A DNA stretch of 64,000 bases from Heterotrichella gracilis (lineage: Eukaryota > Sar > Xanthophyceae > Tribonematales > Xanthonemataceae). Both the position numbers and the translations under genes were made by a program. Shown here in pieces: positions 1 through 11,823 of this stretch (position 1 is the stretch's first letter; each line of letters starts with the position of its first letter). The notes beneath the pieces were generated by a model, which worked only from the letters and a program-made list of their open reading frames with translations, searched no databases and was not told where the DNA came from. The stretch lies in contig JAULBX010003666.1 of the NCBI GenBank assembly GCA_032358255.1, forward strand, positions 62,001 to 126,000, read 5' to 3'.

Positions 1-248
1 TGGTTTAGGGTTTGCGGACTAGGGTGTAGGGTTTGGAGTTTGGGGTTTGGGGTTTGGGGTTCGGGTGGGTTGTGCCTGCATGTTCCCCCATGACTGCAAA
101 CCCCAAACAGGAATAAGGTGTGGAAAGGGTTTGATCGCCATAGCTACTCTCCTCACCACACACCCTTGGAGCAAAAGGTGAAACCCAGGTATATTGACCT
201 CGTACGTTTGCACGGCAAAATCACAACATTTTCCCAAATGCCACGCAC

Positions 249-3200
249 CTCGGGCGGGGCCAAGTTTATTTCGTCCAGCAGCAGCCACCAGCCCTCCCGC
301 AGGGCCTTAATCAGCGCCCCCTCCAGAAACGCAAATGCAAAACCCCCCTCCGCCGCCGCGGCCGCACGCTCAGCCGCCGCCAGGTCAGCTCGAAAATGCG
401 CCCATTGCTCCTTGAGGCTGTTACCCCCCCCTTGGCGGCGGCGCTTGGCGGGGGGCTCTGAGGAGGCGCCACCTGGCGCCTCCTGGGTGGCTTGGTACTG
501 CAGGGGGAGGAGGACGGAGGTGCAATATGTAAATACAGGAGGGGGTGCATTTATGGGTGCGGATGGTTCAAAGTGGTTGGCCGCTTGCGGCCCCTGTTTG
601 GGACGGAGAGGGGGCTGGAATGCCTGGGGTAAAAGATGAGCAGATTTGGAGGGCACCTTTTGGGTGCACGGGAGGGGTGACAGGATATGTGGATGAGTGC
701 TTGGAGACTAGGAAGATGCAAAATGCTTCTGATGGCAATGCAATGCGGGTGTTGATGCGTGGTGTGATTTGCACAGGCTGTGCGCGGCGTGGCTCAGAGA
801 ATTGTAGTCTAATTTATCTGTAAGGATCCTCATAGTGGGAATTGGAACAAAAATCTTCAGCATTGCCACGCCGCGCATGCTGTGCTGGGTGCCGGTGCAC
901 CGTGAGGAGTGCACTATGGTGAGTGGTGACCAAAATACTGTGGTGGGTGGTGATTGGATAGTTTCATCCATTGATGTGGGTACGTAGCAATGTTGCTGAG
1001 ATGCGTCTTTAATAAAGACTCTTTATGGTACAGCGACAAGCGTGCCTGTGGTGGTTGTGCGGGTGCATGGCAAGATGCTCAAGTTGATGCTGCAATTTGA
1101 CGATGCAAGCCTTCCTACATAGGTTAGGTCTACTACCTAGTCTAGCTAGAGTTTCTGCTAGGGTTTTCCCATCGGCTGCTCAGGGCAAAATTTGAACTCA
1201 ACCCGGAGTAACCCGGTCAGTAGTCTAACATGTATATTGATGCAAGATCATCACTGCAGCCGAGGAGGAAAACCCTGACAAAAGCCTACAAAGTGGAAAC
1301 CGCTACTCCCAACCCTGCAAACTCCAAGACCCTTCCCTTCAACCCTACAAAAAGGAGATCGCTACTGCCAAAACCCCTCCACCTACCCAGTTAACACCTT
1401 CCCTTTGACCCTACATCCTACACCAAACCCTTCCCTAAAAACCCCAACAAAACCCCTACCTTGTCCGCGGCCGCCCTCAGCGCCTTGAGCAGCGTGGCCC
1501 ACTTGCCCCTCTCCGCGTACTTGGCCACCCTCCCCAGGAAGGCGTCGTTATCCCCCTTGGTCCAGGTGCGGCGCACCAGGGGGGAGAAGCGCTCAAGCAG
1601 GGGGAGCAGCGCATCGCGGGGCTCCACGGGGCGGAACCCCCCCAGCAGGTCTGCGCTGTCCGTCTGCTGGCTCAGGTTGAGCACAAGCAGCTTGGCGCCA
1701 ACCTGGGAGATAGGGTTTGAAGGATTTAGGGAAAGGAAAACCATAAATAGGATGTTTAGGGTGTGGGTTGTAGGGTGTGGGCATGCTGGCTCAGGTTGAG
1801 GAACAGCAGCTTGCCGAAATACGGGGGGGTAGGATGTGGGGTTTTTCATGTAGGGTTTTGTCAAGAAGGTGTAGAATGCAGACTGAGCTAGTCTTGTGCC
1901 TGACAAGCTACCCTACACCATACCCCCCTGACCCAAAAGAACTGATTCCACAAACCCATGCTCCAGGTGACCAGCACACCAAAAGGTGGTACAATGTGGA
2001 CCCTGGATAATTGGCACAATGCGTGTGAATGTGGACGTTGAAACCATGGCCAATGCGTACATGTGGACCCTGAAAAGGTGGCCAAATGCGTGGAAATGTG
2101 GACCCTGTTTAGTGGGCACCCGCCTGTGGAATTCAGGCGCTACCCGTGGGAGGGGACTCCGGATGTCAGCCGGGCAGCGCCACGAAGCGCCACCTGGCAA
2201 CTCACTGCCAGGCAAGCCCGGTGTGTGACAGACAGGTGGCGCGACGCAAAGCCGCCAGTTTGGTGTGGGCAGCGCGGGGGGGCGCGGGGGCGGGGGGGCG
2301 CCGCCGCGCACGGGAGCAAGGTGGGTAAACCCACAGTGCGCGCGCTGCCGGAGAAGGTGGCGAGTGCAACAGCGAGTTGTTGATGGCCTTGCACGCAGGA
2401 TGTGCAACGCTATCCTTAAACTGGAAAATGCTCCAAGGTGACCTTCAATTTTGCCACCCCGGTGGAGGTGGCCATTTGCCTTTCCAAACCCTACTGCATA
2501 CCCTACTGCATACCCTACCACAAACCCTACTGCAAACCCTGCCGTAAAACCCCACCGCAGCCCCCACCCACCTGCGCCGCCACCTGCTGCACCATGGTGG
2601 TCTTGCCGGTCCCCGTCTCCCCCACCAGCAGCACCGCCTCGTTCTGCGCAACCCCCACAGCCACCGCCTCCATCACACGCATAGCATGGCCCATGGTGGC
2701 AAACCGACTGGGCTGGGATGCGGCGCGAGCGGCCTGGGATTGGGAAACCATGGGCATGGTTGCGCGACCGATGGCGACCGCGGACTGGGTGGGGGTGAGG
2801 GCGGGCTTGTGCAGGGATTCGAAGGACTCGGCGGTGGTGGTGGGGACGGCCCAGAGCGTGGCCAGGGATTTGAGCAAGGGGAGCTTTGCCTGGGGAGGGG
2901 AGGGAAAATCGAGCGATCAGGGGTGAGGTTGGGGGCAGAATCATCTGGGGCAAAGTGGGATCAAGGAGGATGCAATGCCGTGGAGCCAGCCATCAACCAC
3001 CTCTCTACCGCATGCATAACTGTTTACAATTTAGGGTTTAGGGTGCCCATCGCAAGGCATGAGGGGATCTGGATAGAGGTGCACTTTGGTCCTGTTCATT
3101 TTGCAGGACCAAATGCGACACATCACACATGCCCTTTGTGGCACACAGCGGCGCAAAAACCCTTACCTGGGGTTTTGTCACTGCCGCGGCAAACAGGTCA

Positions 3201-6200
3201 GCAGCTTCTCTGAAGGCCGCCTCGCGCACCCCAGGAGGGACCGCAGCCAGGATGGTGGGGGTGTCGGAGGCCGCCAGGTGGCGCAGCCCGGTGGCGATGG
3301 CCGCGCTGTGCAGGCCCTGGGGGCAGGAGGGGTAATACAGGATTTAGGGGTGGGGTAAGGTGGGTGGAGGGGGGCCTGCATGGGAGGGCTGGTATGTGTG
3401 GTGCGTGGTGCTTCCCCTTACAGAAACCTGCAGCATCCACATCCCATGTTAGGGTCCGCTGTATAACAGGGATTTGTAGGTGCTCCACAGCACAGCAACC
3501 CGAATAGCTGCACCATTCCATGAGGCTGCGCAGGAAGCTATCAAACAACAAAATCCAATGGTACACACCCCAAACACAGTACAAACCCTACCAAACCCTA
3601 CAACTGCGACTGAAAATCCTACAAACCCCAAGGCTGCGCACCATCATCCTCCTGCACCACTTGATGAGGTCCCGCAGCGAGCAGTGGCGCCGCAGGTGAA
3701 GCGCCAAATCCCCGGGCTTCAACCCCGCTGCCCGCAGCGCCCCCGCCACATCCCCGCCCACATCCACATCCCCATCCGAGCCCACCCCCCGCCCCCCTCC
3801 CAGGCACTGCACCAGCTCCAATGTGGCCATCGCGTGCGGGATGAGGGGCGCCAGAGGGGGAAATAGGCCCCCCAGGATTTGCGCCTGCTCCTGGCTGGAG
3901 GGGGCCTGCACCACCACGTGCGCCCAGTACCCCCCCAGAACGTCCCGCACCCCTTGGGAGCTCCCGTAGGCGCCCGCGCCCCCCCCGCCGGCGGTGGGGG
4001 AGGAGGTGATGGTTGCGATGAGCTGGAACCCCGGTGCTGCGGTGATGCGCTGCGCGCGCTGGGCGACCGTGAGGGTGCCTGATTCCAGCAAGGGGAGGAG
4101 GGCGGAGAGGACGTCTGCGGGGGCGAGGTTGATGTCCTCCACCAGCAGCCACCTACCCTGCATCACAGCCTGCGCGAAGAGGGGAGAATGTCTGGTTAGG
4201 ATCCATGAATGCAAGAGGGTTTGGAACTGTGTCGGTGATGGGTGGTGGGGGGGGGGACATGGGTGCGAAAGGGTGGGGACCCTGGCTGGTGTGCAAGTAC
4301 CTGGCTGCTACCATGCAATGGATGCACAATGGTGACTCTGCGGCACTTGGGATCGTGTGCCACATCCAGGGGCCATCCAACAACACATGGCCGGACCCCT
4401 CAGCAACATGCTTGAACCACTCAACACCACTGGCTAGCGTTAACACTGCCCCCCTGCCAGCCACACCTGCGTGAGCGGCCCCGGCTGCCACACAAACTCG
4501 CCAGGCACCGCGGTGCACATGTAGGCGCCCAGCAGGCTCTTGGCATCCATCTGGTCATCCAAGTGTATCCTGATCATGTCGCTGTTCCCTGTCAAGTGCG
4601 CCAGCTCATCCACCAAGGCTGATTTCCCGCTCCCTGGGGGCCCCTCCACCAGTATCGCGGCCCCCTGGCAGAGGGAGAGGGCGGCCGAGTGCAGGTTGCG
4701 GTTGACGGTGGCGGTGCGGATGAGGCGCTGGCGGGTGTTTGAAGGGGTGGCGGTGGAGTGTGGGGTGTGGGTCTTCTTGCGGGGGAGGTCGATGCCACAT
4801 ACGTTGACCAGGCCTACAAAAGATAATAGACAACATGATAAATATAGTAGCCAAGTGATTGATGAATAATAAAGAAGGGAACTTTACAGACATGGATAAA
4901 TCGGTCATGAATCGTTGCAACCGTTGATTACGATGCACCCTTACGCAGACGACGTGGGCAGGGATAAGGAGATGCCATCCAGGAACAACAAATCTGCCTA
5001 GTGCCAATCGCCAGTAGAAACCAGGCCCTTGAGATGACGCAACACCCAAAACAGCGCTATCATGCAAAGGGCTACCCACGCTGCCACCTGCTCCACCCCT
5101 CACCTTCCGGCACCAGGTTCCCAGCCACCCCCTGAGGCCCATGTGACAGCGCATCCACATCCACATCCACATCCGCATCCACATCCATATCCATGTTCAT
5201 GTCCACGTCAGCATCGTTTTCCTCTTCGGCTGCCATCCACATGCCTGCCTTCTCCACCGCCACGTGCGCCCTGTCCTGCTGCCAGCTCAGCGCACAGCTC
5301 AGCGCATCGTGCTGCGCCGCCACGTGGCGCACCACCCCCTGCTGCTGCGCGTCGCCCTGCAAAGGGGGGAGGGACAGCGGCATAAGCAAAAGGTACACTT
5401 GCCATAGCATGCCCGTGTTGATTGTGGCCAGGAGGGGGAAAAGGCGAGCATTCAGAGCAACATCATGAAACCAAGTGCGGTGCAACGACTCGTACAATCA
5501 TTTTGTCCCAATGATGGTTTATTATCAACAGCGGCACCTTACAGACACAGTCATGTAGAGAGAAGTAAGCAGAGGGACAGGGGCTATGGCGCGGGCGAAG
5601 CAAGTCAATACCCTTCAGTGCATATGGGGATGGCAACTGCCTGCCGCGTACCGCATCAATCATTCGCCCGATGCACTGCGCTGCAGTCCACCGCACCTCG
5701 CGATCCTGCAGCATGGGCAGGGGTGCTCTCTTAAAACCCCTAGCAGGTGCTCTCTGAAAACCCTAAACCCTGAAACACAGCCACTTGCATCCACTGCAAT
5801 GAAGCATGCTACAACGGCAACATTGCTTACGCCTGTCAATAACCGAACAGCAAGCATGCATCAACAAAACGTGTGCATGCGCATGCAAAGCCCAGGCTTG
5901 GTAGTGACGCAACACCAGTGGTTCCACCGCCGATACACCAATCCCCAGATACATTGAACATCCCATCCCCAATGGTGTGGTGCCCCTTCAGGTTGGGTGC
6001 AAGAGCATGGACACGCACCTGGTGGGAAAGGCAGTCTAGGAGGGAGGCTGCTGCCGCGAGTGACCTCAGCTCGGGTGCCAGCTCAGCCAGCAGGAGGGTT
6101 GAGCGCAGGAGGAGGAGGGTGTCGTAGGGTTTTGCTAGGGCCTCATGTGAGGAGGTCTCGTGTGGGAGCGGGCTGGCCCTGAAGTACTGCACCACCACTC

Positions 6201-7049
6201 TGCGCGGAGGGAGGTGGGTCAACATGCATGGGTACCCGCATGCGGGTCACTAGGGTTGCTGAGATGCAAGCTGTGAGGGCGACAGGTGCACGTTACTGCG
6301 ATGGTGCTGCGGTTGAGGTGGGGAATTTGGTGCTTCTAAGGGTGTATGCAACTGCAATGGACATATTGACTATGCATGCATGCATTCGCCTGCCCATATG
6401 CATGCATACGGCACTTGTGCAGGGCAGAACACACAGCCAGCGAGGCTCGGCCTGCAGCCTTCCAGATACCACCAGCAAACCACGCATATATCCGTGTTTG
6501 CAAAGGTCACGATTTGGGCTTCAGTCGATGGCTTTCACAGGACGTGCGGCTAGCCTTGGCGGCTGTGCGATGCTTTTGCGAATGCACGCACATACCCATG
6601 GGTGTGCGGCGCCAGCTCCAGAATGCGAGGCAGCGCAACAGCGAGCGCGGCGTCTGGCGCCGCCACTGGCGGCGGCCTGCCCCGTAGCTTTGCATCGACT
6701 AGGCTGCTGATAATGGGGAGCAGCATGGGGCGCAGGGCCCCTGCCGCAGCCAGGGTAGTGTCGGGGTACAGGAGGCATGCTTGGGCAGCACGCAGCGTCT
6801 CCTCATCGCTCAGTTGAGCCTACGATAGGTACGAAAACAACACGTTTTAATGCAGTACGGTTGGAGCAAGCTTGACCAATTGGGTTGCTGTGCATTATTG
6901 GATCGCATGGTGTGTTGGGGGGGCCATACCAGGCTAGTAGCCGATAGTGCGGCAGTTGCGAGGGCGTTTGGCGCGGACGGGCACCGTCGGCATATGTGGT
7001 GCAGGGCATCTTGCCAGCTGAAGCTGGCTTGTTCAGTTGCCGCAACCAT
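249..7049 (-). CDS. MDN1: Midasin (MDN1/Rea1), AAA-ATPase of 60S ribosome assembly, N-terminal part
   Basis: Midasin is the giant dynein-like AAA+ ATPase that strips assembly factors from pre-60S ribosomes in the nucleolus and nucleoplasm. Eleven exons (6930-7049, 6596-6819, 6019-6199, 5652-5705, 5104-5356, 4467-4813, 3642-4169, 3167-3316, 2572-2889, 1460-1702, 249-497) join in frame into 889 residues. The start at 7049 opens a 40-codon exon resembling the plant midasin N-terminus. AAA1 has Walker A GPPGSGKS (about residues 335-342) and Walker B WLLVEDINLAP (about 400-410). AAA2 has Walker A GETGTGKT (about 709-716), NLSQQTDSADLLGGFRP, and Walker B WLLLDEINLAP just before the last visible donor. 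The rest (about four more AAA modules, linker, MIDAS domain) lies beyond the left edge. Exon 5 carries an unusual acidic Asp-Val/Asp-Met run. Introns contain echoes of exon edges. Family assignment is very secure; small exons 4 and 5 are less certain. Confidence 0.93.
1787..1830 (-). repeat. Echo of the 5' edge of the 1460-1702 midasin exon
   Basis: This intronic stretch repeats, with about 80-85% identity by eye, the segment at 1668-1710 that holds the acceptor and the first codons (LLVLNLSQ) of the neighbouring midasin exon. The two copies are separated by TTTAGGG/GGGTGT-like sequence. The copy has lost a usable reading frame and looks like a decayed tandem duplication. Confidence 0.7.
2484..2556. 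repeat. CCCTACTGCATA-type minisatellite in a midasin intron
   Basis: About five imperfect head-to-tail copies of a 10-13 base unit (ACCCTACTGCAT, ACCCTACCACAA, ACCCTACTGCAA) end just before the exon donor at 2571. The unit resembles a degenerate CCCTAAA telomere-like heptamer. Confidence 0.7.
3488..3530 (-). repeat. Echo of the 3' edge of the 3642-4169 midasin exon
   Basis: The plus-strand segment with CTGCACCATTCCATGAGG repeats the exon end at about 3650-3680 (CTGCACCACTTGATGAGG), which encodes DLIKWC. In this intronic copy the peptide would read SLMEWC. It was first considered as a separate exon, but the aligned position in other midasins has no room for it. Confidence 0.6.
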
Positions 7050-8163
7050 TGCTACGCATCAGTGGCTGCTATAGGTGGGCCGGTTCATGTGCAAGGGTGG
7101 GTACAGGGCGTTGAATGTCGCCACGCGTGTACTTCCAGTGTGTCACAAATAGCCTGATTGTTGTTCTCAGTCGCTGAGAGTGGCTGCTGGTTGCATGGCA
7201 TTGCCGTTTAAGTGCCATCAAGTGCCGGCTGCTTTTGCAGTCCCCCCGTTGTCTTGGTCATGATCTGCTCCCCTGGGGTAAAATGCTTTCCAGTGCGAAA
7301 TGGATGGCTGTAAGCTGCTGCCTCGAGCTGCCCCACTTCAACTTCCTGTGCCTACAAAAACCGTATTACTGTTTTTTCGTGTGTTCTGGTTTCTTCTGGC
7401 GCGCTTGCTCAACCCGGTGTGTTATCTCCCTTACTGCCGCATGGACGGATGCCGAGTACCTTCTATCACAGCAAAGCAAACCTCCGCACAGCGATAGACA
7501 CTGCCAAGATTCACTGAACAGTGGTATTTTGTTTCTAATAGGAACTTCTGAATCCCTGGAAGAAAGGTTCAGAACCACGCTCGATCCTCCTCGGCTGGCA
7601 TCCCTGTGCGATTTGCAACGCCTCAAGAGCGAACTGGTGCATGGATTCTTGGCAGTAAACTGAGAGAGTTCAGGTGAGAAGTGATCAGGAAAGCTTTCAC
7701 CGGTTTTTCTATTTGAGTAAGTAGGTAAAGTGCACAACACGGTGTGGTTGCTCTTGACTCTCATAAACCGCTCACAAGGTGGTGAGCCAAGTCAAACCTG
7801 CACGAGAGGCTCTAACAGAGCCGTCTGCGAGCTTTATGTCCCCCCTGCTTCTTAATCATAGGCTTGATGCTTTATAGTTTTCTCCATCTGCTTTTTGTGC
7901 TGAACTTGAGACCTAAACCTTTCGTGCTCACAAAGTGCTGGCTAGCTAGCTAGCTTCTTTGAGACACAATAGGCACATAACCAAGCTGTCCAAGCGGACC
8001 ACTGGCCGTCATAATAACTTGGGGGGGATCCTTTCATCTGCATCAAATACGTTTGCCTCAACTGGTTGTTGCCGCTGATAAACTGTTCATAACATCTGGG
8101 GAACCGTTTCATCTGCATCAAGAACTTGGTACTGATAAATTGTGTTGTTCTGGCCAGCCAGTG
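7050..8163. promoter_or_regulatory. Shared upstream region of divergent midasin and Ser/Pro-rich genes
   Basis: This 1.1 kb stretch lies between two divergent start codons and must hold both promoters. No convincing conserved protein is encoded. Visible elements are a GCTAGCTAGCTAGC self-complementary run near 7943-7957 and the direct repeat CATCTGCATCAA at 8035 and 8110. No clear TATA box was identified. A 5' exon of the rightward gene could also lie here, since its reading frame stays open upstream of 8164. Confidence 0.4.
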
Positions 8164-10848
8164 ATGCACAAGGCCAACATCAGCAGCAGGTCCTACAAGG
8201 AGATGTACATGGACAGCGCAAACCACTCCAGCAGGAACGTTGCTGTGGCCCAAGCCCTGCAGAATGTCGCCAAATCGGCAGCTGTGAACGAGGCCAAAGT
8301 GAGCATACAGTGTCATCCTACGTGCCAAGCGCTTGGTGTAATATGCCTGAGCCTCAGGCTGAGGTTGTGAATGCATTTCTTATGCACACAGTATAGCAAC
8401 TGGTAACTTTCTGTGCCAGTGCTGTCACCCCTGACACCTATACCCTTTGCCCCTTGCAGAAGCCACTCCCAGCCATACGCACAGGGCTGGAGCACCTGCC
8501 CCAAGACAAGCCGCGTCCCTCCACCACAAGCTCCAGCACCACGTCCAGCACCAGCAGGGCCTCCCCCCGTGTCAAATACAATGACATTGACTCCCCCGTC
8601 AAAGCCTACATCGAGGGCAGGACGGATGGCCCCATCAGGGCCCTGCACTCCCGCCCCAGCACCTCACCCGGCCCCAACCGTGACCTCATGAACAGCCCCA
8701 AACCCGCGAAGTCCCTTTCTGGCAAGAAGCGCAGGGACACGCCTGCCATGCACCATGGCCTCTCCGCCTTTGCCCAACCCCGCCCAACCAGCTTGAAGCA
8801 AAAGCTGGGGCTCCAGAAACGACCCTCTACGGCGCCAAGCTCGCGCAAGGCAAGCATGCCAGCCAAACCCCCAAAAACCCTTCCAGCCAATCTGCCTGTT
8901 GCCCCACCATCCACTGCAGCTGGAGGGTATGACCCATCCCTCGCGTCAGAAGCTTCAGACAGCCTGGGGCCTCTTCCCAGCCCACGGGCGCTGCATGCCT
9001 TGCTGTCCCCCGATGTCAGCGGCCATGCACAACCCCCCCAGCCCAGCCTGAGGCCCGTGCTCACCAAGAAGGACAGCATCCAGGTGCTCAAGGCACGCAA
9101 GGCAAAGAAGACGCAGTCCCAAGGGGAGCAGGCAGAGGAGGTGAGACGGGGTGCTGGGGCTGGTGCCTCAATGGCGATGTGCTTGTCACCTGCACCTGCA
9201 GCATGTGCATCACACAAGCCATGAGTTCCGTGCTCCAGCAAGACCCTGCATAGCCCGCTGCCGCCAACACATGTTGGAAACACAAAAACGTCTCAAATCC
9301 TTTGCATCCTGGTGTCATGTCATGCGCTTTGGCAAGGCCTAGCTGTTCACCGTTTATTCTCACCACCACACCATCAGGATTTGCTGCAATCCAAATATAT
9401 CTGCTCCAACTGAGGAAGAGAAGTGCATCTAAGTAAGCATTTATAACCTATTTTTCCTTGCAGGATGTGCCTGCTCCGGCGACGCCATCTGGCATCCCCA
9501 GCGTGGTGTTTGTGCCAGGCGGAACCACCTCCTCCAGCCGCCTGGCCCCCGTGTCCCGCACCGGCTCCTTCCAGCGGCGCATGACCGGCCTCAAGGTGCT
9601 GCTCAAGGAGGAGCTGACCAGGCGCAGGCCAGGGAGGAGCAACAGCAGCAGCATGGAAGGGGGGGCGGAGCAGGAGGGGGGCGGCGGCCGGGGCGCAGGT
9701 GAGCGAGGGGTGGGTGGCAGGAGGGGGAATATGGGGGTGGGTGGGGGAGGGGTTCTGGCAGACATGAGACAGTCCCCTGTCAAAATGATACGTGGTTGTT
9801 TATTGGCTGGCCACTGATCTGCACCATGTGTTGGAGCTGCAGGAGAAAAATAAATACTTTTTAAGTAATTTTCAACAATCAATCACAAATGAAGACAAAA
9901 TATCTCATGAGATAATGCTGGCCACTGACCTGCGGCATGATGGCTATGCAGGCGCCACCAGCGGCGCCACCCATGATGATGGTGATGCTGCCACCCATGG
10001 CCTGCAGTCCCCACCATACGATCCCCCATCGGTGGTTGACCCAGGCAATGCGCAGCTGGCAGCACCTGTGGCTGTGCCAGTCCCAGAGGCCATGTTGAAG
10101 GTGGCAAGCAAAACCAGTATGGAGGCAGCCCCTGCCCTGGGCGGATCAGTAACCTCGGTGGTGGCGCGTGCTGGTTCTGGTGGGCACCAACACCTTGGTG
10201 TGGTGGCGGCGGCTGGAAGCGCAGCCACCCCTCCACCACCTGCATTGGATCCAATCCTTTCGCCCATCCGGACCAATGCGCCTAGCCAGAAGCAGGTGGG
10301 GCACATGGCAAAACTAGTCCTGTCCAGCTGGTGCTATGCATGGTCACCCTTGATGCACAATGGCGAGATGTACCAAGAAATCAAGTAGCACGATGGTATG
10401 CTTGGTCATAATGAAATGAGGGAGTACATAATTTGTCCATGCCCTGGTCAGCATTTACATCACAATATGTGATCACTCACAATCAGATACTGTTTTTGCG
10501 CCACAGGTGCATGACCCACGCCCGCTCACCCCACAGCCCGAGCCCGACTGGCGCGCTGACATGCCCTGCGCCGCTGTGGAGGCAACCGCGGCAGAGCACC
10601 ACCCCAGGGGCGCCACCCCCGCCTCCTCGCCCCGCGCAGCCGCCGGGCCCAGGAACCAGTGGAACCAGCCTGGCTTCACAACCGGGTGGAACCCGCCACC
10701 AACAGCACCGACAGCGCCCGCGCCCTCCACACCCACCAGGGTGGGTGCGGGCGGCGGCAAGCGGGTGCAGGCCCCGGCACAGCGCAAGGCCGGCTTGTCT
10801 AGCATGTTTGCATGCTGGGGCGGAGCTGCAAGGCAGGTTAGGGACTGA
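8164..10848 (+). CDS. Ser/Pro/Ala-rich basic protein of unknown function
   Basis: No family was recognised. Five exons (8164-8298, 8460-9140, 9464-9698, 9952-10295, 10507-10848) have compatible phases (0, 0, 1, 0) and give 578 residues. The N-terminal 45 residues look folded (helical, ending NVAKSAAVNEAK). The rest is low-complexity: basic and Ser/Pro/Thr-rich with many KP, SP and TP pairs in exon 2, Gly/Ala-rich in exon 4, and Pro-rich at the end. A short C-terminal island, SSMFACWGG, stands out from the disordered context. No signal peptide or membrane segment was seen. The composition would suit a cytoskeleton-associated or phosphorylated scaffold protein, but that is only inference. The start at 8164 is the ATG nearest the helical segment; in-frame sequence continues upstream, so the N-terminus is uncertain. 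Confidence 0.6.
9805..9843 (+). repeat. Echo of the 9919-9960 acceptor region
   Basis: CTGGCCACTGATCTGCACCA at 9808 repeats CTGGCCACTGACCTGCGGCA at 9919, just upstream of the exon starting at 9952. It is a tandem copy of an intron-exon border within the same intron, about 110 bases away. Confidence 0.55.
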
Positions 10849-11823
10849 GATGGATTCCTGGCTGAGCTTGGAATTCTACTCGCTGGCAGTCTGAGCCGCT
10901 CGGGCATTGTTGCCTTTATTTACATAGCATTTTTGATCGTTATGGAGTTGATCGTTGCCTGCAGCAGGGGTTTATACTCATGTATAGGCTGATCATGAGG
11001 ACCCTCAGGGCTGTGCAAGCTCGGCAGCCATAACTCATTGCCATCAAGAAGTTTTAATGTTTGTTTTTTATTACGCATATGGTCATGGCGCCCAACGTAT
11101 TTGAAAGCCACACAAAACATTGGTAATTACTCGAGGGTTGTGTTTAACAACATACTTAGGCGCCACGCACACAGTGTTAACAATTGGCAGTAGTTGTGAT
11201 GGGCAGGTGGTGCAAATGAATCCCTCAGATGACCTACAGGTCTTAAAATCCTGGAGATGCAATCCAATGGGAAGCATCATTGTTGAGATATTATAAACAG
11301 CATGGCTATTTTTTGGCACAAGGTGCATTATCAGGTATTGCCACATGATAAGTAATGGACTTCAAGTAGCTAGGACCAATTGGCGCATCGAACGCAGTTT
11401 CCTTTACAGTGTCGGGTCATGTCTGACTCAGCCTCAGAGAGTCTTTCAGAGAAGGGATATCCAAAACTGCACGTGACATGCTGTGGTAGGATCCATTTTT
11501 GCATATGCACCAGGTTGCCATTGGTATCATTAAAGTAAATAAATCAACATTACTCGAGTACTAGCCGAGCCCTTGTACATACACCGGCAAAGGGCACTAC
11601 AATGTATGCGATGTCATAGCATGTGCCACCCTTGTGCAAAGAGGGGCAGGCTGGCTCAGCTGACGTGCCGCAATGATAGCAATTGCAGTCAGGCCTGCCG
11701 AGGTCAAGCAGCAATGTTGAACATGTTGGCATGCAACTCATTTGAGCAGAATATAGACTGTGTGTTCAACACTCGCCTATTGAAATCGCTCAGCATGCTG
11801 CCTTAATCTGTCAGTTTATTTAT
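10849..11823. other. Convergent intergenic region, no gene seen
   Basis: This region holds the 3' ends of two convergent genes. It is richer in A+T than the flanking exons. No conserved open frame, RNA gene or element was recognised. Confidence 0.5.

Noticed and set aside
1-60. Chromosome end (telomere) at the left edge
   Set aside because: The TTTAGGG-like bases here are degenerate and lie inside midasin, a gene that continues leftward. It is an interstitial intron tract, not a terminus.
3435-3525. Extra midasin exon (LRSLMEWCSYSG...)
   Set aside because: It resembles the exon end DLIKWC of 3642-4169 and matches it at DNA level, so it is an echo. Other midasins have no insertion at this place, and the flanking exons join without it.
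7366-7764. 132-codon minus-strand open frame in the midasin promoter region
   Set aside because: It has no similarity and no acceptable gene structure, and it overlaps the region that must carry two divergent promoters.
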